Part shown: in pieces, positions 54,920-64,000 of the stretch
Position numbering within the stretch: the first letter of the stretch is position 1
Layout: each line of letters opens with the position of its first letter
Source: Aquitalea magnusonii
GTDB lineage: Bacteria > Pseudomonadota > Gammaproteobacteria > Burkholderiales > Chromobacteriaceae
NCBI RefSeq assembly: GCF_003202035.1
Contig: NZ_QJKC01000016.1
Span: 1 to 64,000 of the forward strand
Direction of reading: 5' to 3'
Length of the DNA stretch: 64,000 nucleotides
The notes under the pieces: generated by a model
Told to the model about the DNA's origin: nothing
The model's input: only the letters and a program-made list of their open reading frames with translations
Databases searched by the model: none
Translations under genes and position numbers: made by a program

Positions 54920-55804
54920 TCAGATCATGCCCTTGCTTTTCAGCAGTTCGAACATGGTCTTGCCGATTTCGGCCGGGCTGCGGGTGTAAGCGATGCCAGC
55001 CTTCTCGAAAGCCTTGAACTTCTCTTCGGCAGTACCCTTGCCGCCAGAGATGATGGCACCGGCGTGGCCCATGCGCTTGCCCTTGGGAGCAGTCACACCG
55101 GCGATATAGCCGACTACCGGCTTGGTCACGTAAGCCTTGGCAAATTCGGCAGCTTCTTCTTCGGCGGTACCACCGATTTCACCGATCATCACGATGGCGT
55201 CGGTATCCGGATCGTCCTGGAACAGCTTCAGGGCGTCGATGTGGCTGGTACCCGGGATCGGGTCGCCGCCGATACCGATGCAGGTGGACTGGCCCAGACC
55301 CAGGGCGGTGGTTTGTGCCACGGCTTCGTAGGTCAGGGTGCCGGAACGGGACACGATACCAATGCGGCCCGGATTGTGGATGTGCCACGGCATGATGCCG
55401 ATCTTGCACTCACCCGGGGTGATGATACCCGGGCAGTTCGGGCCGATCAGGCGGATGCCGGCTTCGTCCACGGCTTTTTTCACGTACAGCATGTCCAGGG
55501 TGGGCACGCCTTCGGTGATGCAGACAATCAGCTTCACGCCGCTGTCGATGGCTTCCAGGATGGAATCCTTGGCAAAAGCTGCCGGTACGTAGATGACCGA
55601 GGCATCAGCCTGGGTCTGACGCACGGCGTCCTTCATGGTGTTGAACACCGGCAGGCCCAGATGCTCGGAACCGCCCTTGCCCGGGGTCACGCCACCGACT
55701 ACCTTGGTGCCAACCTTCAGCGCCTGTTCGGCGTGGAAGGTACCATTCTTGCCGGTGAAACCTTGCACCAGCACTTTGGTGTCTTTGTTTACCAATACGC
55801 TCAT
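54920..55804 (-). CDS. sucD: Succinyl-CoA synthetase alpha subunit
   Basis: A 294-residue subunit. [15 protein letters not shown] binds CoA. The active-site phosphohistidine is in [20 protein letters not shown] (about residue 246). [17 protein letters not shown] and the late SPAEIGKTM are conserved. It forms a heterotetramer with SucC and makes ATP or GTP from succinyl-CoA. It starts 27 nt after sucC with AAGGAT as ribosome-binding site. Confidence 0.97.
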   Translation of the reverse strand: MSVLVNKDTKVLVQGFTGKNGTFHAEQALKVGTKVVGGVTPGKGGSEHLGLPVFNTMKDAVRQTQADASVIYVPAAFAKDSILEAIDSGVKLIVCITEGVPTLDMLYVKKAVDEAGIRLIGPNCPGIITPGECKIGIMPWHIHNPGRIGIVSRSGTLTYEAVAQTTALGLGQSTCIGIGGDPIPGTSHIDALKLFQDDPDTDAIVMIGEIGGTAEEEAAEFAKAYVTKPVVGYIAGVTAPKGKRMGHAGAIISGGKGTAEEKFKAFEKAGIAYTRSPAEIGKTMFELLKSKGMI

Positions 55805-55831
55805 TTTGAAATCCTTATGCGGTGCAGGTGA

Positions 55832-57001
55832 TTAAAGCGCAGCAACGGCAGCAACGATCTTCTCGGCTGCGTCGTTCAGGCCCTGGGCGGAAACCAGCTT
55901 CAGGCCGGATTCGTCCAGAATCTTGGCGCCCAGCTCGGCGTTGTTGCCTTCCAGGCGCACAACGACCGGCACGGTCACATTCACTTCTTTCACCGCGGCG
56001 ATGATGGCTTCGGCAATCATGTCGCAACGTACGATGCCGCCGAAGATGTTGATCAGCACGCCCTTGACCGAATCATCGGCCAGGATCAGCTTGAAGGCTT
56101 CGATCACGCGGTCCTTGGTGGCACCACCACCCACGTCCAGGAAGTTGGCCGGCTGGCCACCCTTCAGCTTGATGATGTCCATGGTGGCCATGGCCAGGCC
56201 AGCGCCGTTCACCATGCAGCCGATATTGCCTTCCAGGGCCACATAGTTCAGGTCGAATTCGGAAGCCTTCACTTCGCGTTCGTTTTCCTGCGACTTGTCG
56301 CGCTGGGCCAGCAGGGCCGGGTGACGGTACAGGGCGTTGGAGTCCAGGTTGATCTTGCCATCAACGCAGGCCAGTTCGCCGTTTTCACGCAGTGCCAGCG
56401 GGTTGACTTCGAACAGGGCGAAATCGTTTTCCACGAAAGCCTGGTAAGCGCCCAGCATCAGCTTGCTGAAGGCAGCGATTTGCGAACCGGACAGACCCAG
56501 GGCAAAGGCGGCATCACGCGCCTGGAACGGCTGCATGCCCACCAGCGGGTTGATTTCGATCTTGATGATCTTTTCCGGGGTTTCTTCGGCTACTTTTTCG
56601 ATTTCCACGCCGCCTTCGGTGGAGACCATGAACACAACGCGCTGGCTGCCACGGTCCACTACGGCGCCCAGGTACAGTTCGCGCTGTACCGGGTACATGT
56701 CTTCGCATACCAATACGCTGTTGACCGGCTGGCCGGCTGCGTCGGTCTGATAGGTCACCAGGTTGGTGCCGATCAGGCTCTTGGCGACTTCAGCGGCTTC
56801 TTCACGGGTCTTGACCACTTTGACACCACCGGCCTTGCCACGGCCACCGGCATGCACCTGGGCCTTGACGACGGCAAACTTGCCGCCCAGTTGGTCATAA
56901 GCGGCAGCGGCTTCTTCCGGCGTGGTGGCCAGAATGCCCTTTTGTACCGGCAAGCCGTATTTGGCCAGCAGCTCTTTCGCTTGGTATTCGTGCAGGTTCA
57001 T
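55832..57001 (-). CDS. sucC: Succinyl-CoA synthetase beta subunit
   Basis: A 389-residue subunit with an ATP-grasp N-terminus ([32 protein letters not shown]) and a CoA-ligase C-terminal domain ([30 protein letters not shown]). The length matches E. coli SucC (388). AAAGGAAACC precedes the ATG. It follows lpdA after 167 nt, so it may also have its own promoter. Confidence 0.97.
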   Translation of the reverse strand: MNLHEYQAKELLAKYGLPVQKGILATTPEEAAAAYDQLGGKFAVVKAQVHAGGRGKAGGVKVVKTREEAAEVAKSLIGTNLVTYQTDAAGQPVNSVLVCEDMYPVQRELYLGAVVDRGSQRVVFMVSTEGGVEIEKVAEETPEKIIKIEINPLVGMQPFQARDAAFALGLSGSQIAAFSKLMLGAYQAFVENDFALFEVNPLALRENGELACVDGKINLDSNALYRHPALLAQRDKSQENEREVKASEFDLNYVALEGNIGCMVNGAGLAMATMDIIKLKGGQPANFLDVGGGATKDRVIEAFKLILADDSVKGVLINIFGGIVRCDMIAEAIIAAVKEVNVTVPVVVRLEGNNAELGAKILDESGLKLVSAQGLNDAAEKIVAAVAAL

Positions 57002-57168
57002 CTATGGTTTCCTTTCGGTGGAAATGATGGCGGGGCCCTGTCTGGCCAACGTCTCTATTCCTTGGTCGCTTCCTCAACCCTAATGTATCGGGGCGAACCT
57101 GTTCTCGCGGCAGGTCCTGCCCCATACCCTCTTGCGGGCCGTGTGAATTGTACACGGCCCCACGGCAA

Positions 57169-58602
57169 TTAGCCGTGCAATGCGCGTTTGTCAGCCGCCA
57201 GTGCCGCTTCGTGTACCACTTCCGACAGGCTGGGGTGAGCGTGGACAATGCGCGCCAGGTCTTCGCTGGCTGCCTTGAATTCCATCGATACCACGCCTTC
57301 GGTCACCAGTTCGGACACCATCGGACCGATCATGTGCAGGCCAAGGATGCGGTCGGTCTTGGCGTCGGCCAGGATCTTGACCGTGCCCTGCGCCTGACCC
57401 AGACCCAGCGCGCGACCGTTGGCGGCGAAACCGGAAGTGCCCTTCTTGTATTCGATGCCTTCAGCCTTGAGCTGTTCTTCGGTCTTGCCCACCCAGGCGA
57501 TTTCCGGCGAGGTGTAGATCACCCACGGAATCACGCCGAAATCGACATGCGGCTTCTGGCCGGCAATGCGTTCTGCCACGGCCACGCCTTCTTCGGAAGC
57601 CTTGTGCGCCAGCATCGGGCCACGTACCACGTCACCAATCGCCCAGATACCCGGCAGATTGGTGTGGCAGTGGTCGTCCACGGCAACAAAGCCACGCTCG
57701 TCCAGTTGCAGGCCAACGGCCTCGGCACCCAGACCGGCGGTGTTGGGCACGCGGCCGATGGAGACGATCAGCTTGTCAAACTCGGCCGCCACGGCTTCAC
57801 CGTTCAGCTCGTAGTTGACGGTAACGTGCTTCTTGGTGGCCTTGATTTCGCCAATCTTCACGCCCAGCTTGATGTCCAGACCGGTGTCCTTGGTCAGGGT
57901 CTTGAAGGCTTCCTTGGCGATCTGCTGGTCGGCAGCGGCCAGGAAGGTCGGTGCGGCTTCCAGAATGGTCACTTCCGCGCCCAGACGCTTCCACACGCTA
58001 CCCATTTCCAGGCCGATCACACCGGCACCGATCACGCCCAGGCGCTTCGGTACGGCGGTCAGCGCCAGCGCGCCTTCGTTGTCCAGCACCATGTGGTTGT
58101 CGGTGGCCAGGCCCGGCAGCTGACGCGGGCTGGAACCGGTGGCGATGATGACGTTGGTGGCTTCCAGCGTATCCACCACTGCGCCGTTGTCGGTGACTTC
58201 GATCAGCCACTTGTCGCCCTGACGGCCCTTGAGGGCAGCCAGACCGTGGATGTTGGCAACCTTGTTCTTCTTGAACAGGAAGCTGATGCCAGCAGCGTTC
58301 TTGCTGATGATGCCGGTCTTGCGTTCCAGCATGGCGGCCACGTCCATCTTGGCACCGGACACGGTGATGCCGTGCTTGGCAAAGTCGTGCTGTACCGCGT
58401 GGAAGTTTTCCGAGGACTGCAGCAGCGCCTTGGACGGGATGCAACCCACGTTCAGGCAGGTACCACCCAGCGAAGGCTTGCCTTCCGGGTTTTTGAACGC
58501 ATCGACACAAGCGGTGTTGAAGCCCAGCTGGGCAGCACGAATGGCAGCCACATAACCGCCGGGGCCGCCACCGATCACAACTACATCAAACTGTTGGCTC
58601 AT
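57169..58602 (-). CDS. lpdA: Dihydrolipoamide dehydrogenase (E3)
   Basis: A 477-residue FAD flavoprotein. [20 protein letters not shown] binds FAD, and the redox disulfide is in [13 protein letters not shown]. The NAD site is [13 protein letters not shown], and the C-terminal His-Glu pair is in [13 protein letters not shown]. It reoxidises lipoyl groups of the 2-oxoglutarate dehydrogenase complex. ATG 58602 ([11 protein letters not shown]) follows AAGGAAA. It is encoded in the suc cluster. Confidence 0.97.
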   Translation of the reverse strand: MSQQFDVVVIGGGPGGYVAAIRAAQLGFNTACVDAFKNPEGKPSLGGTCLNVGCIPSKALLQSSENFHAVQHDFAKHGITVSGAKMDVAAMLERKTGIISKNAAGISFLFKKNKVANIHGLAALKGRQGDKWLIEVTDNGAVVDTLEATNVIIATGSSPRQLPGLATDNHMVLDNEGALALTAVPKRLGVIGAGVIGLEMGSVWKRLGAEVTILEAAPTFLAAADQQIAKEAFKTLTKDTGLDIKLGVKIGEIKATKKHVTVNYELNGEAVAAEFDKLIVSIGRVPNTAGLGAEAVGLQLDERGFVAVDDHCHTNLPGIWAIGDVVRGPMLAHKASEEGVAVAERIAGQKPHVDFGVIPWVIYTSPEIAWVGKTEEQLKAEGIEYKKGTSGFAANGRALGLGQAQGTVKILADAKTDRILGLHMIGPMVSELVTEGVVSMEFKAASEDLARIVHAHPSLSEVVHEAALAADKRALHG

Positions 58603-58615
58603 TGATTTTCCTTGA

Positions 58616-58801
58616 TCAGGATTTACCGACCTTGAACAGCAAGATCCCGAAAGCAATCATGAACACGGCAATGATGAGCTTGCCCACCAGGGTGTAACGG
58701 TCTTCGCGGATACCGCGTTGCTGCTTCTTCCAGGTCAGTACCGCAATGGCGACCCCAGCCAGGATGGAAGCTACCGCATACAGCCAGTCAGGCAAAATCA
58801 T
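58616..58801 (-). CDS. Small two-helix membrane protein in the suc operon
   Basis: A 61-residue protein with two membrane helices (about 5-24 and 38-56) joined by a basic loop ([13 protein letters not shown]). GGAGAA lies just before two adjacent ATG codons; the second (58801) has the better spacing. It sits between sucB and lpdA, 13 nt before lpdA, and is clearly co-transcribed. I do not recognise its function. It could tether or modulate the complex at the membrane, but this is speculation. Confidence 0.72.
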   Translation of the reverse strand: MILPDWLYAVASILAGVAIAVLTWKKQQRGIREDRYTLVGKLIIAVFMIAFGILLFKVGKS

Positions 58802-58872
58802 CATTTCTCCGTTCACATTATTCAAAGTGGCCGCAAGACTCCTTGCGGCCAACAGACATTACAGACCCGGTA

Positions 58873-60123
58873 TTACAGGTCCAGGATCAGGCGGGCCGGA
58901 TCTTCAATGGCGTCCTTGACGGCCACCAGGCTCAGTACCGCTTCGCGACCATCGATGATGCGGTGGTCGTACGACTGGGCAAGGTACATCATCGGGCGCA
59001 CGACAACTTGACCATTCTCAACCACGGCGCGCTCCTTGGTGGCGTGCATGCCCAGAATGGCGGATTGCGGCGGGTTGATGATGGGGGTGGACATCATGGA
59101 ACCGAAAGTACCGCCGTTGGAGATGGTGTAAGTACCACCGGTCAGCTCTTCCACGGTCAGCTTGCCTTCCTGGGCGCGCTTGCCGAAGTCGGCGATCTGC
59201 TTTTCGATTTCGGCCAGGCTCAGCTGGTCGGCATTGCGGATGACCGGTACCACCAGACCACGCGGGCTGCCCACAGCCACGCCGATGTCGAAGTAACCGT
59301 GATAGATGATGTTGTTGCCATCAACCGACGCATTGACGATGGGGTATTTCTTCAGTGCGGCCACCACGGCCTTGACGAAGAAGCCCATGAAGCCCAGCTT
59401 CACGCCGTGTTCCTTCTCGAACTTGTCCTTGTAGCGCGCGCGCAGGTCCATCAGCGGCTTCATGTTGACTTCGTTGAAGGTGGTGAGGATGGCATTGGTC
59501 TGCTGGCTCATCACCAGACGCTCGGCCACGCGCTGACGCAGGCGGGACATCGGCACGCTTTGTTCCGGACGATCGCCCAGCACGGCAGCCACGTTGACGG
59601 CAGCCGGAGTAGCGGCCAGGGCAACGCCAGCGTTGCCGGCGTGGGCCAGCACCGGACCGGCTTGCGACGGTGCAGCGGCAGCAGCCTGTACGTCTTCCTT
59701 CAGCACACGACCGTCACGGCCGGTACCGGCGACATTGGCCAGGTTCACGCCGGTTTCGGCAGCCAGCTTGGCAGCGGACGGCATGGCAGCGCCACCAGGT
59801 GCAGCAGCCGGGGCAGCCTTGACGGCAGCAGGCGCAGCAGCGGCCGGAGCAGCAGCCACGGCAGCCGGGGCATCGCCAGCCTTGGCGGCGGTGTCGATGC
59901 GGGCGATCAGCTGGCCGGATACTACGGTGGCGCCGTCCTGTTCGATGATTTCAACAATCACACCAGCCTGCGGTGCCGGCAGTTCCAGCACCACCTTGTC
60001 GGTTTCCAGGTCGATGACGTTTTCGTCGCGATTGACGAAATCGCCAGCTTTCTTGTGCCAGGTCATCAGCGTGGCTTCGGAAACGGACTCAGGCAGTTGG
60101 GGGACTTTGACTTCAATAATCAT
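58873..60123 (-). CDS. sucB: 2-oxoglutarate dehydrogenase E2, dihydrolipoyl succinyltransferase
   Basis: A 416-residue enzyme. An N-terminal lipoyl domain has the lipoylated Lys in ETDKVVLEL (about 43). An Ala/Pro-rich linker follows (about 78-110), then a peripheral-subunit-binding domain (about 112-148) and a catalytic domain ending with [12 protein letters not shown] (His about 387, Asp about 391). Length and layout are like E. coli SucB (405). The ribosome-binding site is GGAGAAG. It forms the 24-mer core of the complex. Confidence 0.97.
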   Translation of the reverse strand: MIIEVKVPQLPESVSEATLMTWHKKAGDFVNRDENVIDLETDKVVLELPAPQAGVIVEIIEQDGATVVSGQLIARIDTAAKAGDAPAAVAAAPAAAAPAAVKAAPAAAPGGAAMPSAAKLAAETGVNLANVAGTGRDGRVLKEDVQAAAAAPSQAGPVLAHAGNAGVALAATPAAVNVAAVLGDRPEQSVPMSRLRQRVAERLVMSQQTNAILTTFNEVNMKPLMDLRARYKDKFEKEHGVKLGFMGFFVKAVVAALKKYPIVNASVDGNNIIYHGYFDIGVAVGSPRGLVVPVIRNADQLSLAEIEKQIADFGKRAQEGKLTVEELTGGTYTISNGGTFGSMMSTPIINPPQSAILGMHATKERAVVENGQVVVRPMMYLAQSYDHRIIDGREAVLSLVAVKDAIEDPARLILDL

Positions 60124-60190
60124 GTTCTTCTCCAGAGCGGGGCAGCTGCGGTGCTGCCCCCGTCATATCATTCGGTGTGATGGCGTGTAC

Positions 60191-63019
60191 TTACTTGGCA
60201 ATCGTCATGGCTTCTTCGACAAAGGCCTTGAGCTGGGCAACGTGCTTGCTCATATAGCCTACCGCCGGCGAAGCAGAGGACGGACGACCAGCGAACGACA
60301 AGAACTGCTTGCCGCTCAGCAGACCTTCCAGGCGATGGCGAATCTGGTACCAGGCACCCTGGTTACGCGGCTCTTCCTGCACCCACATCACTTCCTTGGC
60401 TTGCGGGAAGCGTGCCAGCTCGGCGGCCACCTGCTCGGTCGGGAAGGGATACAACTGCTCGATACGCACGATGGCGATGTCGTCTTCCATGCCCTTGTCC
60501 TTGCGGCCGGCAGCCAGGTCGTAATACACCTGACCGGCACACAGCACCACGCGCTTCACCTTCTTCGGATCCTGCACCACGGCATCGCCGATCACCGGGC
60601 GGAAGCTGCCATTGGTGAAGGCTTCGATCGGGCTCATGGAGTCCTTGAAGCGCAGCAGACGCTTGGACAGGAAGATCACCAGCGGCTTGCGATACGGACG
60701 CAGCACCTGACGGCGCAGCATGTGGAACATCTGGCTGGCCTCGGACGGCATCACGATCTGCATATTGTGCTCGGCACACAGTTGCAGCCAGCGTTCCAGA
60801 CGGGCGGAGGAGTGTTCCGGGCCCTGGCCATCGTAGCCGTGCGGCAGGATGGTGGTGAGGCCACACAGACGGCCCCACTTGGTTTCGCCGGAGGAGATGA
60901 ACTGGTCAATCGCCACCTGGGCGCCGTTGGCAAAGTCGCCGAACTGGGCTTCCCAGATCACCAGCTGATCCGGTGCCGAGCAGGCATAGCCGTATTCGTA
61001 GGCCAGCACCGCTTCTTCGTTGAGGATGGAGTCGATCACCAGGAATTCGGCCTGGTTGTCCGACATATTGCGCAGCGGCACGTAGGAGCCCTGGTCCCAA
61101 CGTTCGCGGTTCTGGTCGTGCAGCACCGCATGACGATGGGAGAAGGTGCCGCGGCCAGAGTCTTCACCGGACAGGCGGACACCGAAACCATTGGTCACCA
61201 GACTTGCATAGGCCAGGGTCTCGGCCATGCCCCAGTCGGCATTCTGCTCACCAGCAGCCATGGCCTTGCGTGCAGCCAGCACCTTTTGCACGGTGGGGTG
61301 CAGCTTGAAGCCTTCCGGCAGCGTGGTGAACTTCTCGGTCAGGCGCTGGATGTCGGCACGCGGCAGCGAGGTGTCGGTCGGGTGCGCCCAGTGGGTGCCC
61401 ATGTACTGGCTCCAGTCCAGGGCATGTTCGCGCTTGTAGTTGGTGAGCGCGGTCTGTTCCACATGCTCGCCCTTGTCCAGCGCATCGCGGTAGGCCTGGA
61501 TCATGCCTTCGGCCTCTTCCGCCTTCAGCACGCCTTCCTGTACCAGACGCTCGGCATACATGGCGCGCACGCCCTGATGCTTGGCAATCTTCTTGTACAT
61601 CATCGGCTGGGTCAGGAAGGGATCATCACCTTCGTTGTGGCCCAGCTTGCGGTAGCAGACCAGGTCGATGACCACGTCCTTGTTGAACTGCATGCGGTAG
61701 TCCAGCGCAGCCTGCATCACATAGCAGACGGCTTCCGGATCATCACCGTTGACGTGGAAGATCGGTGCTTCGACCATCTTGGCCACGTCGGTACAGTACA
61801 GGGTGGAGCGCATGTCGCGCGTATCCGAGGTGGTGAAACCCACCTGGTTGTTGATCACGATGTGGATGGTGCCACCGGTACCGTAGCCGCGGGTTTGCGA
61901 CAGGTTGAAGGTACCCTGGTTGACACCCAGGCCGCCAAAGGCGGAGTCACCGTGAATCAGTACCGGCACGGCGCACTTGCGCTCGCTGTCCTTGCGACGG
62001 TCCTGGCGGGCACGTACCGAGCCTTCCACCACCGGGTTGACGATTTCCAGGTGGGACGGGTTGAACGCCAGCGACACGTGCATCGGGCCATTGGCCGTCG
62101 GGATGTCGGAGGAGAAGCCCATGTGGTACTTGACGTCGCCGGAGGCCATCTGCTGGGCAGCCTTGCCTTCGAATTCGGCGAACAGGTCGCGCGGCAGCTT
62201 GCCCAGGGTGTTCACCAGCACGTTCAGACGGCCACGGTGGGCCATGCCGATGATCAGTTCCTGCACGCCAACGGCAGTGGCGTTGTGGATCAGGTGGTCC
62301 AGCGCAGCGATGGTCGATTCGCCGCCTTCCAGCGAGAAGCGTTTCTGGCCAACGTATTTGGTATGCAGATAGCGTTCCAGGGTCTCGGCCGCGGTGATCT
62401 GCTTGAGAATGCGCATTTTCTTGCCGGCATCGTAGCGCGGGGTGGACAGATCGCCTTCAAAGCGCTTCTGTACCCAGTGCTTTTCATCCGACTTGGTGAT
62501 GTGCATGAACTCCAGGCCGATATTGCCGCAGTAGGTCTGCTTCAGGCGCGACAGGATGTCGGACAGCGGCAGCTTCTGCGGTGCCACCAGCGAGCCCACA
62601 TTGAACTGCACCGCCATGTCGGCATCGGTCAGACCGTGCTTGTGCGGATCCAGCTCTTGCAGGGTTTCCTGGTCCATGCGCTTGAGCGGGTCGAGGTTGG
62701 CCTGACGGGAACCCAGTACGCGGTAGGCCGAAATCAGCTTCAGCACACCCACCTGCTTTTGCATGGTTTCCCATTCGCCGCCGCTGCTGTTGCGCGGGCC
62801 GCTGGCCGGTTTCTTGGCCAGTTGAATGAAGGATTCCTGGATGGGCATGTGTGGTACATCGCGCTCGGCTGCGCCCGGTGCCTGGGCCAGCTTGTCGAAG
62901 TATTCACGCCATTCGGCTGGAACCGAATTCGCATCAGCGAGGTACTGTTCGTACAGTTCCTCGATGAACGGTGCATTCCCACCGAACAGGTAGGAATGAC
63001 TGTACATGGATTGCATCAT
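60191..63019 (-). CDS. sucA: 2-oxoglutarate dehydrogenase E1
   Basis: A 942-residue thiamine-diphosphate enzyme decarboxylating 2-oxoglutarate. The N-terminus (SYLFGGNAPFIEELYEQYLAD) binds E2. GMAHRGRLNVLVNTLGK and GDSAFGGLGVNQGTFNLS, with HIVINNQVGFTTS, hold the ThDP and magnesium sites. HNEGDDPFLTQP and LPHGYDGQGPEHSSARLER are conserved. E. coli SucA has 933 residues. AAAGGG precedes the ATG pair. It is first in the suc operon, 171 nt after gltA... read right to left. Confidence 0.97.
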   Translation of the reverse strand: MMQSMYSHSYLFGGNAPFIEELYEQYLADANSVPAEWREYFDKLAQAPGAAERDVPHMPIQESFIQLAKKPASGPRNSSGGEWETMQKQVGVLKLISAYRVLGSRQANLDPLKRMDQETLQELDPHKHGLTDADMAVQFNVGSLVAPQKLPLSDILSRLKQTYCGNIGLEFMHITKSDEKHWVQKRFEGDLSTPRYDAGKKMRILKQITAAETLERYLHTKYVGQKRFSLEGGESTIAALDHLIHNATAVGVQELIIGMAHRGRLNVLVNTLGKLPRDLFAEFEGKAAQQMASGDVKYHMGFSSDIPTANGPMHVSLAFNPSHLEIVNPVVEGSVRARQDRRKDSERKCAVPVLIHGDSAFGGLGVNQGTFNLSQTRGYGTGGTIHIVINNQVGFTTSDTRDMRSTLYCTDVAKMVEAPIFHVNGDDPEAVCYVMQAALDYRMQFNKDVVIDLVCYRKLGHNEGDDPFLTQPMMYKKIAKHQGVRAMYAERLVQEGVLKAEEAEGMIQAYRDALDKGEHVEQTALTNYKREHALDWSQYMGTHWAHPTDTSLPRADIQRLTEKFTTLPEGFKLHPTVQKVLAARKAMAAGEQNADWGMAETLAYASLVTNGFGVRLSGEDSGRGTFSHRHAVLHDQNRERWDQGSYVPLRNMSDNQAEFLVIDSILNEEAVLAYEYGYACSAPDQLVIWEAQFGDFANGAQVAIDQFISSGETKWGRLCGLTTILPHGYDGQGPEHSSARLERWLQLCAEHNMQIVMPSEASQMFHMLRRQVLRPYRKPLVIFLSKRLLRFKDSMSPIEAFTNGSFRPVIGDAVVQDPKKVKRVVLCAGQVYYDLAAGRKDKGMEDDIAIVRIEQLYPFPTEQVAAELARFPQAKEVMWVQEEPRNQGAWYQIRHRLEGLLSGKQFLSFAGRPSSASPAVGYMSKHVAQLKAFVEEAMTIAK

Positions 63020-63200
63020 TATTCGACCCTTTGTTATCTACGTACGTATCTACGTTTGGCTACATTGCTGCGTGGAGAAAGCGTTGTGGAAAAGACGCAA
63101 GAAGGGCTTTGGCAAGGCAAATCCGTCTCCATTCTTTTCCGCAGCGCTCTGTCGGCGTCTGTCGTGAAACCGGCTACTGTATTCTGTGCAACAGCTTAAA

Positions 63201-63229
63201 AAGTTGGCCGAAACGAGTCCGGCCAACTT
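63201..63229 (-). terminator. gltA terminator
   Basis: AAGTTGGCC and GGCCAACTT form a 9-bp stem with extra inner pairs, followed on the minus strand by T-rich sequence. It lies about 12 nt after the gltA stop, so gltA and sucA are probably separate transcripts at least in part. Confidence 0.82.
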
Positions 63230-63241
63230 GTCACAGCTTGA

Positions 63242-64000
63242 TCAACGCTTGTCGATGTCGACAATATCGCGGCGCGGGGCGCCGGTGTACAGCTGGCGCG
63301 GACGGCCGATCTTCATCGCCGGGTCACCGATCATTTCACTCCAGTGCGCGATCCAGCCCACGGTACGGGCCAGGGCGAAGATCGGGGTGAACATCGATAC
63401 CGGAATGCCGATGGCGGACAGCACGATACCCGAGTAGAAGTCCACGTTCGGGTACAGCTTGCGCTCGATGAAGTACGGATCTTCCAGGGCGATCTTTTCC
63501 AGCGCCATGGCCAGCTTGAACTTCGGATCGTTGTGCAGGCCCAGTTCGTTCAGCACTTCGTCGCAGGTGGTCTTCATGATGGCAGCGCGCGGGTCCATGT
63601 TCTTGTACACGCGGTGGCCGAAGCCCATCAGCTTGTAGCGCTTGTCCTTCACGCCTTGCATGAAGTCGGCCACGTTGTCCACGCTGCCGATTTCATCCAG
63701 CATCTTCAGCACGGCTTCGTTGGCGCCACCGTGGGACGGGCCCCACAGGCAGGCGATACCGGCGGCGATACATGCGAAGGGGTTGGCACCGGAGGAGCCG
63801 GCCAGACGCACGGTGGAGGTGGACGCGTTCTGCTCGTGGTCGGCGTGCAGGGTGAAGATGCGGTCCAGCGCGCGCGCCAGAACCGGGTTCACCTTGTACT
63901 CTTCACACGGGGTGGAGAACATCATGTGCAGGAAGTTTTCCGCATAGGTCAGGCCATTCTTCGGGTAGGAGAACGGCAGGCCCTTGTTGTAGCGGTAGGC
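63242..64000 (-). CDS. gltA: Citrate synthase, partial (N-terminus outside the window)
   Basis: The last 252 residues of a type II citrate synthase; the frame stays open to the window edge. The catalytic His is in [15 protein letters not shown], a second His in [15 protein letters not shown], and the catalytic Asp in [33 protein letters not shown] is also typical (conserved His, Asn and Ser positions). It makes citrate from oxaloacetate and acetyl-CoA. It lies upstream of sucAB in the same direction. Confidence 0.96.
   Translation of the reverse strand, partial: AYRYNKGLPFSYPKNGLTYAENFLHMMFSTPCEEYKVNPVLARALDRIFTLHADHEQNASTSTVRLAGSSGANPFACIAAGIACLWGPSHGGANEAVLKMLDEIGSVDNVADFMQGVKDKRYKLMGFGHRVYKNMDPRAAIMKTTCDEVLNELGLHNDPKFKLAMALEKIALEDPYFIERKLYPNVDFYSGIVLSAIGIPVSMFTPIFALARTVGWIAHWSEMIGDPAMKIGRPRQLYTGAPRRDIVDIDKR

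Noticed and set aside
59594-63199. A 1201-codon open frame on the plus strand
   Set aside because: It is antisense to sucA and sucB, which are unmistakable. Its translation has no family signature and reflects the GC-rich codon pattern of the real genes.

Overview
This window looks like the chromosome of a Gram-negative betaproteobacterium of the Neisseriales, most likely Chromobacteriaceae (Aquitalea, Vogesella, Chromobacterium type). The evidence is a GC-rich core, a betaproteobacterial trimeric-type porin, a cbb3 oxidase operon, a gltA-sucAB-lpd-sucCD TCA block and a tryptophanase. The genus is inferred from gene content, because no rRNA or other marker is present.

Two compositional worlds meet near 17.6 kb. 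Positions 1 to about 17,600 are accessory and often AT-rich. They hold a possible insertion-sequence end at the left edge, unknown proteins, an outer-membrane beta-barrel, a GAF-LuxR regulator and two small lipoproteins. A two-partner secretion operon (tpsB-tpsA-fecR-phosphodiesterase) follows, and divergent from it lie a membrane cNMP-binding protein, a CHASE2 adenylate cyclase and a GAF/HD-GYP protein. This block ends at a 20-nt copy of the 3' end of a tRNA-Ser, followed directly by a strong terminator. That is the expected distal attachment site of an island integrated in a tRNA-Ser gene whose intact copy and integrase would lie left of the window. The island carries predicted enzymes to make a cyclic nucleotide, sense it and degrade it, placed around a large secreted adhesin. 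This is the best candidate here for an undescribed system.

From 17.6 to 32 kb the core resumes with a porin, ada-alkB DNA alkylation repair, an orphan ACP/ketosynthase pair, an EAL-HDOD signalling protein, aroC, a 2OG-Fe(II) oxygenase, an alpha/beta hydrolase, pepN and an M61 peptidase. From 32 to 38.3 kb is ccoNOQP-ccoGH plus a YbaY-like lipoprotein, behind an FNR/Anr-type palindrome placed at about -41 from a TATAAT box. From 38.4 to 40 kb is tryptophanase tnaA with an unannotated 35-codon TnaC leader peptide that keeps the W...D...P spacing of E. coli TnaC.

From 40 to 48.8 kb are two TPM proteins with LemA, a POT peptide transporter and a tightly overlapped four-gene operon (GT39, GT2, GtrA, YdjC/ChbG-type deacetylase). 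That operon matches the logic of amino-sugar modification of lipid A. A pseudouridine synthase and a thioesterase follow. From 49 to 54.8 kb are a SprA-like putative metalloprotease, lrgAB with a divergent LysR regulator, a LEA-type lipoprotein, an MHS-type MFS transporter and a small lipoprotein. From 54.9 kb to the right edge the TCA genes sucD, sucC, lpdA, a small membrane protein, sucB, sucA and a partial gltA are all on the minus strand.
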